The notes under the pieces are model-generated. The model saw only the letters and a list, made by a program, of their open reading frames with translations. It ran no database searches and was not told the origin of the DNA. Both the position numbers and the translations under genes were made by a program. Shown here piece after piece: positions 63,401 to 64,000 of a DNA stretch of 64,000 nucleotides. The stretch covers positions 310,001 to 374,000 of the forward strand of contig JAXQJY010000032.1 of NCBI GenBank assembly GCA_037042185.1, written 5' to 3'. Position 1 is the first letter of the stretch. Each line of letters begins with the position of its first letter. Source of the DNA: Sordariomycetes sp. S80-01Y. Its lineage: Eukaryota > Ascomycota > Sordariomycetes.

Positions 63401-64000
63401 TATCAAACACATAGTTGGAGAATTGGAGGACCCTGGAGTCTGAGGCAAAACGACATGCTGCTCCTTGGCCTGTTAGGCTGCTTGAGCAGAGGGCGGTGTG
63501 TTCCATAAGAAGGCCTTTGGGCTTTCCTGTTGATCCAGACGTGAACAAGATATAGGCAGCATCCGACGGTTGAGGCCTGTCGAGATGGGAGCCCCAGGAA
63601 GTGTTTGACTGCTCGATCGTGCGGTCGAAATGCTGGGCAGAAACTTCAACTATATGCTCGACGAGACCAAAGCATGAGGATTTGGTTGAAGGAGAAACAA
63701 CAATAATGGTTGCACCAAGTTCCTCCATAAGTTCTCTTCGGCGCTCGGCAGGATGTGTAGGATCTATAGGTACGAACACACCTCCAGCTTTCATGATGCC
63801 AATCATCACAACAATAGCCCAAGGTGACTTTTCGTAACAGAATGGCACAGGGGTCCCTCTCCGAACGCCGATTGATGCGAGTTCGACTGAGAGTTGAGTA
63901 GAATGGTTGACTAGGTCGCTGTAGCTGAGGCTGATCTCGGTCGAGTATACGGCCTCGTGGTCGGGATTCAGCGCAGCTTTCTCAGCGACCAGATCGTGCG
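41325..64000 (-). CDS. Nonribosomal peptide synthetase, peptaibol-like, 3' part (7 modules + reductase)
   Basis: One uninterrupted minus-strand frame of about 7557 codons, open to the right edge, so the N-terminus and further modules lie outside. Order from N to C: (A)-T-C, five A-T-C modules, A-T, then a terminal reductase. All seven A domains have the SGSTG-x-PKG core; all T domains have GGDS; all six C domains have an intact HHxxxDG. No epimerase, methyltransferase, ketosynthase or thioesterase is seen. A-domain groups are A3~A5, A4~A6 and A1~A2~A7, with the following C domains pairing too, indicating duplication of a two-module block. Codes of modules 3 and 5 (DMGFIAGVCK, DLGFLAGCFK) resemble fungal Aib/Ala-type codes. 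An intron-free giant frame, Aib-like modules and reductive release are hallmarks of peptaibol synthetases such as Tex1. The product is inferred to be a linear peptide of at least seven residues ending in an alcohol or aldehyde. No tailoring genes lie on this side. Confidence 0.93.
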   Translation of the reverse strand, partial: HDLVAEKAALNPDHEAVYSTEISLSYSDLVNHSTQLSVELASIGVRRGTPVPFCYEKSPWAIVVMIGIMKAGGVFVPIDPTHPAERRRELMEELGATIIVVSPSTKSSCFGLVEHIVEVSAQHFDRTIEQSNTSWGSHLDRPQPSDAAYILFTSGSTGKPKGLLMEHTALCSSSLTGQGAACRFASDSRVLQFSNYVFDISLGEIFSTLFYGGTVCVPTESERLQGIVNFFKEARVNTACLTPSFLRTLDPRQIPSLKKLILSGEAAAQDTLATWMPHVELTNGYGPAEACIYCTVHDYASEAESPTSIGRGTNMATWIVNPQDLSLTPIGCIGELVVQGPGIARGYINNPTLTKKSFPMTLECLPSSLLREDLKFYRTGDLVRYFPDGTMEYLGRGDGQLKIRGQRLEPGEIEYTIKKLDSSIEQASVNVLNFGQDVLVAFVGFVNRDTANGKGDFLELSDKIKKTLVDLSNELKALLPGYMVPTMFLPVRNWPFVSAMKVDRRKLKAMSEGLTHSQRVTYSLVNQEKVKPTTQTELKLRDIWSKVLRTDPENIGKSDSFLSMGGDSITAIQLVSVAQASGLTIDIKDIFQDSRLESLATKATTSSETSKYNAEPFSMVDLQKSDMQGEVMSKCQLCNPSLEDAFPCTPLQQGLMALSVKQPGSYVGKYTYEVANGTDVSTFMAAWEKTVELCGNLRTRIIDIEGTPMQVILKADIEWDSIAEHDFNTIMRNAENVEMTYGMKLNRFSIARNADGRLFFVWLSHHSVVDGWSLGIILDTFFKLYNEAPVSIPRNFSSFVSYIRQINDTEAIEYWRTELQGAERASFPGKALLEKSESKTKVLTKSIAMPQTSSTSFTKATILRAAWAMIVARYSDTNDVTFGATVSGRQAPIPGLESVPGPMIATVPVRICLEKGDTIADLLKSVQDQALEMVAFEQFGIQNIAKISDTAKDACDFSSLMVVQPFQKMGLASAVNNALLTPAESESTSMENTMQGYFNYPLVVQAAVSDEEVHLLFIYDSTVLEQGQLEIIGHQFEHTIHQLTRDDQALVGSMSIAGSYDMQVAKAWNEKTPQLWQPTPVHDLISQRAAVNPGHEAIFSSTGSVTYQQLDRLSTLFAKYLNKLGVSNGTVVLLCIEKSDLAIIAMLGVLKAGGIFIPLDPAHPVARRHALVEETNACYMVVSPTTRSSCVDMTQNMIELSSTLFDMISETPEHLLGGRLVRQTASDAAYIIFTSGSTGKPKGVIMEHGAFSTSTQGQGEVLDLGFHSRVFQFSNFIFDGSLGEIFTPLAFGGTVCIPSEAERLQGAPAFITMAGVNTAMLTPSFVRTFNPDQVPSLKTLVLGGEPASRDLVELWNQRVNLFNGYGPAEACNYATFYKFGRDFAPSKIGRGFANSCWIAEPDNHHQQAPIGCVGELIIQGPTLSRGYLHDAVKTDQTFVQSLSWVPQDAPRSTHKCYLTGDLVKLGPDGALEYVGRKDAQIKIRGQRLDPGEVEFAIKNAESSIGHAAVEAVSFNDSQLLVAFITVIGVSRKAENKNLLILDEEAQATLTHLSSELKSTLPGFMVPSMFIPVHTMPFSTSMKIDRKALQLIAKNLTSEERMAFSLVTKQKVEPVTEMEYRLRDVWAQVLQIPSEDISKTDSFMHIGGDSITAIKLVSVAHQNGIGLTTLNIFKNARLDALAASATVVEEDLGAEVAPFSMISDTIGAIRTKVADECQLAKTQYAEDAFPCTSMQQGLMALSVKEPGTYIFKHAFRLAKHVDIQAFISAWNKTVGRCPSLRTRIIESNGTSIQAVIHDDVAWESVCEHDFKTVMAAARSTQMSYGTRLNRYSISEEADGTYHFIWLCHHATFDGWSQGIVLDTLLRFYNNSEPRVIRPYSVFIDYLSKIQTDAAEAYWKKQLTGSSPAVFPPKRLTHGTNSSTGILTKAIDLSRGKSTVVTKATVVRAAWAILLARYCDTTDVTFGATVSGRQAPVPGLESMPGPMIATVPIRIRLDEAQRVNEYLQGIQDQALEMVAYEQFGLQNISKINDSLKEACDFSSLMVVQPFQKMGLSDAVRNSLLSSTDAEENSMQKSMEGYFNYPLVMQGALSDEELDLLLVYDSSVLEEEQLLAIAHQFEQVIHELLESDDEKTLGDISIASTWDVEKAHKMNSYDPEVVDNCFHDLVTVQAFKRPEAPAVDAWDCKMTYKELDDASNRLANYLIAEHGVNVGDIVHVCFEKSIWYFVSIIAINKSGATWAPFEPSHPPQRRRQIMEQTGASLCLASSSSTATCAEFMQTVVEVNTTLLEDLVQSVSSDSPAVNVSPDTAAYILFTSGSTGVPKGFVIGHRSLCTSVINIGKRLGQDEHVRMLQFASYVFDMSIGEVAGTLALGGCICVPSDETRLNGIIDFIRDNKVNWVFLTPAFARTLKPSDIPSVELMILAGEAVGQDILDTWFGHVRLVNGWGPAEATVCSTIHEYQSRTESPATIGTNINCFCWLVEPDHPDRLAPFGTVGEVYIQGPALLQEYIADREKTEASMVRALPDWTPRRDDRLWNRFFKSGDLCRYQANGTMEYVSRKDSQIKIRGFRVELGEVEYHIRKILEPEGECQVGVDIFDTEAGARLVAYFCLTNEGRFAGADFDPENEPLFIPLTDTMSDHLTTLAGDLGIILPSYMVPSMFIQCAYMPFINSTKLDRKSLKAATAKLDHRQLSMYCLQNVERRAPETEMEEKMQRIWAEILRVPAETIGRDSSFLAIGGDSISAIQLMNQARNQGISVMVKDVFRDPRLSSVAAAAGTVESVTTWETKSFELLDEEDRRMVFASPWKASNGIPIDSAIEDAYPLSSLQEGLIATSVKLPGSYITKYLFRLPKHVDLAKFKTSWEETVRLCGNLRTRIVSSKTHSIQVMLKEDSTWDATDGMDLETYIKDMESLHMSYGSKLSRHALLKSSVDGDQFFVWISHHSVMDGWCVKLILTTLHSLYWDGKAEPLVPFSGFIKYASSIDTTAANEYWRKELEGATRPSFPPSRVQGRHQYEMLHKTIDTPTTAGSFTHATILRTAWAVILAQHSTSDDVCFGATISGRNAPVDGLSSMPGPAIATVPVRVRLNRDADLEDMLNTVQIQATDMTMYEQLGLQNIAKASNDAKEACDFSTLMVIQPKPGQKSTDDDFDYSLLISSEKELSVTEQGMSEYFNYPLVMVASMMGDTIKIQFSYDTACLTQQEMEAVANQLDSVMHQLFHRSPSATPKDISLLGDSELEHALQNTHLEPASHTLIHALVDQQIKTQPRAPAVESWDESLTYEELGSYAYKLAHKLQQLGVGPETLVPFCFPKSTWAAVSMLAIAMAGGAFVPLDPSAPLSRLRGLIDDTKAQLVLASPDCKDAAEGLDTDIMYVEKKSLDLLPAQNDCPPSDVAPSNASFVIFTSGSTGKPKGILHDHISLCSAIDGYTNRMGYGRDTRVFTYSAYTFDWGIMDVLGPLSRGACICIPSDHQRHNALTETIHALKANWAFFTPTVADLINPEAVPQLTDIGLGGEAVTQHVADRWRGHANLHNFYGPAEATINGYQLVGAAENLNNIGHPMSSAWWAVEPENITRLVPIGCVGELLIQGPLLARGYINATQEASSAWLEHVDWLPGEVSSRAYRTGDLVRRNADGTFDYVGRKDTQVKIRGQRVELGEIESNIVKSLPENMAAMVAVVNDKESGNNVLTALLWYTSGPNTAFDSVHLATDVSAEMLELISDLDHALNQVLTSVMIPTTYLIFQGVPEKTSSGKTDRKKLVSMASEASLNDKLRFSVDQGSHKPPATRVESQLRDIWANILNLPVDSIGRDSNFLKLGGDSITAIRLVSSLQKQGLGLTVDKIFKDVRLHAIAASIVKLHKASVEDVAPFSMLPTNVELVKEKVKTISRVQHDEALEDAFPCNPSQQGLMALSVKQPGSYIARRIFKLASGVDVDAFASAWKRTVDLCGNLRTRIVDIEGVSTQVVIRDDYDWDFFGDADLETVMDFAGQTEMTYGTKLNRYGLAKSPNGSLYFVWLSHHSTFDGWSLGIVIDTLCRIYANQPTPVLRPYSNFISYISNIDKQAAEAYWRSQLDGAQPASFPARASASDVRADTQIVSEHITLPKKKLPSVTSASIIRAGWAIVLAKYNETDDITFGSTVSGRQAPVDGIETMPGPMIATVPVRVHIDKNFTVEDYLLAVQSQTLEMVAFEQFGLQNISKIDDNARSVCDFTSLMVVQPAQKMGLADSSDSADTQDNSETTLLVPAESEIAGVEKNVQGYFTYPLVMQVALSGDNMDLSLIYDSSVLHERQMQAMAQQFKHVVHQLSENDLKPLGEISVTGSWDLQTSLQYNNIKPEIINRCIHEMIEQQASDHPDAPAIKAWDGELSYRQLNEAADRLAYHLVHDYNVKVEDLIHVCFNKSMWHFVAIVAINKAGAAWVPLDPLHPVGRKQRIVQQSKATLAIVSESNAASCAELGLDIVQLSSALDKKLTIDVELISWKRPFVTPRNAAYVLFTSGSTGVPKGLVMEHGSVCTSQTDISRRLRLKREVRMLQFAAFVFDLSIGEIVAPLINGACVCVPSEDIRVNSLAEFVREMDINWAFLTPAFVRTLQPDDFPSLDLLLLAGEAVGQDIFDTWFGRVTLVNGWGPAETCCFSTLHTWTTPEESPLTIGSPVGSFCWIVDPEDPRNLAPIGVTGEVLLQGPTLLREYLADKKMTEASLVYNLPKWAPNSQETQHWGRFYKSGDLCRYNPDGTMEFISRKDGQIKIRGFRVELGEVEHHIRSNLSSAIQVGADVLETEAGPRLVAYFCLSHETRVADVSLNTKKEPMFMPVSSELLQALVGLVSALKVTLPSYMVPSLFIPCNYMPFITSTKLDRKTLKAEASMLSPESRAMYSLQDVQKREPETETERRMQAIWSEVLHIPISSIGRDDSFLAIGGDSISAIQLMSCARSHGLNVTVKDVFRDPRLSSLSTAAEQAGSTSITWTAEPFELIDDSDRRVIHETPWRAQYGIAEDVQVDDAYPLSPLQEGLIAMAEKLPGSYITKYFFKLSKHVDIPKFKAAWEQTVSTCGNLRTRILPSTNHSIQLVLDEKVEWEPVEELSLQAFATYAQKYTMSYGSKLSRFALLALPNGDHYFSWLSHHSVMDGWCLKIALGTLHTIYWGQSGEAIAPFSGFIKYLESVDKTAAAKYWKDELEGSVRAAFPPAKTEGQYHYNMFHKTIPTPETQAGSITRATIIRAAFSLVLARHCGNNDVCFGATVSGRDAAVEGLTNMAGPAIATIPVRVRLDPDTAVNDLLGAIQTKASEMSTYEQFGLQNIAKTSESAREACNFSSLMVIQPPQPLQNGDEAADQLSLITTSDEGLEITEKEMDQYFNYPLVMIVVPMENCIQIRFSHDQNCVSIQEIEALANQLEHVMQQLLNSTAATVRDISLIGDFEVEHALQHSNLKPPTEECVHSLISRQIQDSPQSPAVQSWDGELTYEQLGRYTSALAHKLQALGVGPDARVALCFPKSAWTAVAMISILMAGGAFIPLDPSSPLERLKGLVADSKAFLVLASPECRSTATELGLPVYYVDEATLDKLPMQDLPPASAVTPANESFIIFTSGSTGKPKGILHNHISLASAITSYTEQMQFGSGTRVFTYSAYTFDLGIIDVLGPLTRGACICIPSDGERFNDIAGAITRMRATWVFLTPTVAGIINSSDVPTLKEIALAGEAMTQKVINIWKDHVTLHNFYGPAEATIQSHQIIGTSTNINNIGKPMASDWWIVEPENIKQLVPIGCIGELLIEGPLLARGYINTDAVVNEQWVYGVDWLPGGDGEPRRIYRTGDLVRRNADGTFDYIGRKDSQIKIHGQRLELGEIEAQIASVLPDNFSAIVDMISLVDDGKKSLMALLWYNSGADGERDQVELVTDISEDLYFTVSEVNNSLRSVLTSAMLPSTYLLFRGRPAQTASGKINRKKLRRIATEAPLQTLKNQSSLLDQDRLATYSLSDAMFRAPETHMEIELQRLWSEILRVPRESIGRDTSFIRIGGDSVAAIQLVTVARDAGITLRVQEIFADPRLLSVAACCQSERAPVAGEIATFSLIKSEEHLKFIVDQGAREMCGLTETETIDDAYPCTPLQAGLVATTMKQPGAYVLKNVYRLGGHVDVAAFRSAWEKTVNACDNLRTRIIDISGSQFQVVISNDFRWEETDKDVKTYVAESRFMNVGFGTRLHRAALIEEDGHTYFVHICHHAITDGWSIGLILTTLQNFFEGTEATPIEPYRGFIQHLTNLDEKEASAYWKKELEGATPASFPADSNGQKETVTHNFEKTIQWPTAIAEHSATKASVVRAAWGLVLARYSESNDICFGATISGRTAQVAGLERMSGPTIATVPIRLRIDPNQSLRDFAQSVQSQAFEMTPHEQLGLQEIQKLSPDAKEACQFTSLFIAQPGSKQPTTQEDGDMFLNGADDKLEDSLQGYFTYPLVAACALYDNSVKLSLTYNSTAITDSRIEALSHHFEHLVQQVLLCSDKPVAQVSLVSSYDMEKITNWNKQALEPVSSCLHDLVCKDYPEREAIYTSSGSITYAELEELSDRVCNHLLHLGISHETRVPICFEKSPWAIAAMLGVMKAGGVFIPLDPSHPLQRRLAIVDQAGAKFVVASTSVASDFTGGIAQVITLSEATVCKMPDYPPHKRAPVSPSSAAYIIFSSGSTGKPKGIAVEHLAISTSMMTQRHMFEAEGEVTRFLQFASFAFDGCLFEIFIPLFTGGSICLPTEEERLHGTTDFINAASVNVAILSPSFVRVINPEQIPSLKTLMLAGEAAGQDNIDTWVEKVPKLLNGFGPTETCIMCSCNRWTPSNTSPTTIGRGIAHMNWVVEPDDHEKLAPIGCVGELVTQSYAIAREYIRDESRTRSSFFANPPRWMPPSAPQQPNRFYKTGDLVSYNTDGSLEYHGRRDTQAKIRGQRIELGEVEDQIKNISDAIKNAAAIVVRHETRQVLVAFVEIKDPSIFDAEDGHGDFIPMTHVIKDFILCLTRDLKKVLPVYMVPSFVLPIRQMPLMGTSMKLDRRALLAMVDKLSPDELISHEEISGSASKTEPETEMQKRLVAMWAEVLGLPEKSIGIDDDFYHVGGDSIKLISITRKIFENFDIHLGRMIFSFQGSIRSLETIINDAREGTVVNSHQPALLEDIEETCEALMNSSLGNIMARPASTLPDSSVAFLTGATGYLGSEILRQLLNMDNIRNVAVLVRASSAKAGLQRVKKTATLMGWWDDKYNSRVEVWLGDLGEQGLGLGQSEWEQLRGQSATRSNIDAIIHNGAVVNWNANYTQLRQANVQSAVDLLSAAVESPTNAKFVFISGGAKFDLRSDKAAAANTLKDLMGYIQTKFVAESIVDGLASQLPAKQNRISLVKPGRIIGTPDSGVANLDDYHWRVVATALSIGTYPEGTHDKYIYVADVRKTASLVVEHITKPESESVQAFDDMNHGLPTKTFWQIISEENDAPVKPLSWGDWVAQASAQIEDVGEKHPLFPVQHFLGALGAPEEPQMSTGDIEYIPTLHQAVKSNIQYLKQSGLVEICSGEKEELLETVITRTHKM
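42470..44464 (-). other. NRPS module 7 (A-T, terminal)
   Basis: A core reads FSSGSTGKPKG near 43978 (Ser for Thr at the first position). T near 42720 with GGDSIKL. Code DGFIMAGIMK, a hydrophobic pocket compatible with a branched aliphatic residue. No C domain follows; the reductase is attached directly. Confidence 0.78.
44465..47729 (-). other. NRPS module 6 (A-T-C)
   Basis: A core near 47240, T near 45966, C motif CHHAITDGW near 45352. Code DLIFAAFIQK. The A domain is sister to module 4, but the C domain differs from C4, so the 3-4/5-6 duplication is not perfect through its last C domain. Confidence 0.78.
47730..51011 (-). other. NRPS module 5 (A-T-C), Aib/Ala-like code
   Basis: A core near 50505, T near 49247, C motif SHHSVMDGW near 48628. 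Code DLGFLAGCFK, the clearest Aib-like code in the window. Sister to module 3. Confidence 0.78.
51012..54269 (-). other. NRPS module 4 (A-T-C)
   Basis: A core near 53780, T near 52545, C motif SHHSTFDGW near 51937. Code DWMFGGFINK. The A domain lacks the usual LGE after FDW (reads GIMDVLG) and is sister to module 6; substrate not predicted. Confidence 0.78.
54270..57544 (-). other. NRPS module 3 (A-T-C), Aib/Ala-like code
   Basis: A core (FTSGSTGVPKG) near 57045, T near 55780, C motif SHHSVMDGW near 55165. Code DMGFIAGVCK, close to the DLG-[FY]-[LI]-AG-[CV]-FK pattern known for Aib-type activation in peptaibol synthetases. Sister to module 5. Confidence 0.75.
57545..60789 (-). other. NRPS module 2 (A-T-C)
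   Basis: A core near 60290, T near 59055, C motif CHHATFDGW near 58450. Code DGGMVGGNYK; small residues at several pocket positions; substrate not predicted. Confidence 0.8.
60790..64000 (-). other. NRPS module 1 of window (A partial-T-C)
   Basis: The A domain enters from the right edge (core FTSGSTGKPKG near 63520). T motif GGDS near 62300; C motif SHHSVVDGW near 61695. Code read by hand: DIGCISGIYK; substrate not predictable by me. The A domain belongs to the same group as modules 2 and 7. Confidence 0.8.

Overview
The window reads as genomic DNA of a filamentous ascomycete (Pezizomycotina, most likely Sordariomycetes/Hypocreales). The reasons are short GT-AG introns of about 48-150 nt with CTAAY-like branch sites, fungal NLR (STAND) architectures with HeLo and NWD domains, a fungal-type Hop-like MULE, and a giant intron-free NRPS reading frame with reductive release. 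Splice sites, domain borders and specificity codes below were all worked out by eye; no database search was run.

Layout. 0.1-2.5 kb: a broken unknown gene and a small multi-exon membrane-protein candidate. 2.9-9.5 kb: a divergent pair made of a SERAC1-like alpha/beta-hydrolase gene (minus) and a TPR-CHAT protease gene (plus). 10.3-15.5 kb: a divergent pair made of an NB-ARC/TPR/ZZ-finger NLR (minus) and a HET-S-like HeLo protein (plus). The NLR's first exon carries a short amyloid-like motif that matches two motif copies at the C-terminus of the HeLo protein. 15.5-24.6 kb: an accessory stretch with three copies of a ~195 bp dispersed LTR-like repeat, a decayed TPR array, a secreted protein, an apparently intact MULE nested inside one repeat copy with a perfect 9-bp target-site duplication, and an orphan gene. 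25.0-26.8 kb: a CorA-like membrane protein. 28.1-35.3 kb: an NWD-NACHT-WD40 NLR divergent from an AIF/AMID-like FAD oxidoreductase. 36.0-40.4 kb: a PNP_UDP-NB-ARC-TPR NLR. 41.3-64.0 kb: the 3' part of an NRPS (seven modules A-T-C ... A-T, then a reductase domain) that runs off the right edge.

How the parts fit. The left two thirds is an immunity/cell-death island with three NLRs of different effector type (amyloid relay to HeLo, NWD, PNP nucleosidase), a CHAT protease, an esterase and an AIF-like flavoprotein. The three NLR sensor arrays each have 12 units of about 126 bp with high internal identity. The best candidate for a previously undescribed system is the NLR/HeLo pair with matched amyloid motifs, extended here by TPR sensor repeats and a ZZ finger whose inclusion depends on splicing a 48-nt in-frame intron that ends in the stop codon. 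The NRPS resembles peptaibol synthetases: intron-free, no epimerase, Aib-like codes in two modules, and a reductase that would leave a C-terminal alcohol or aldehyde.
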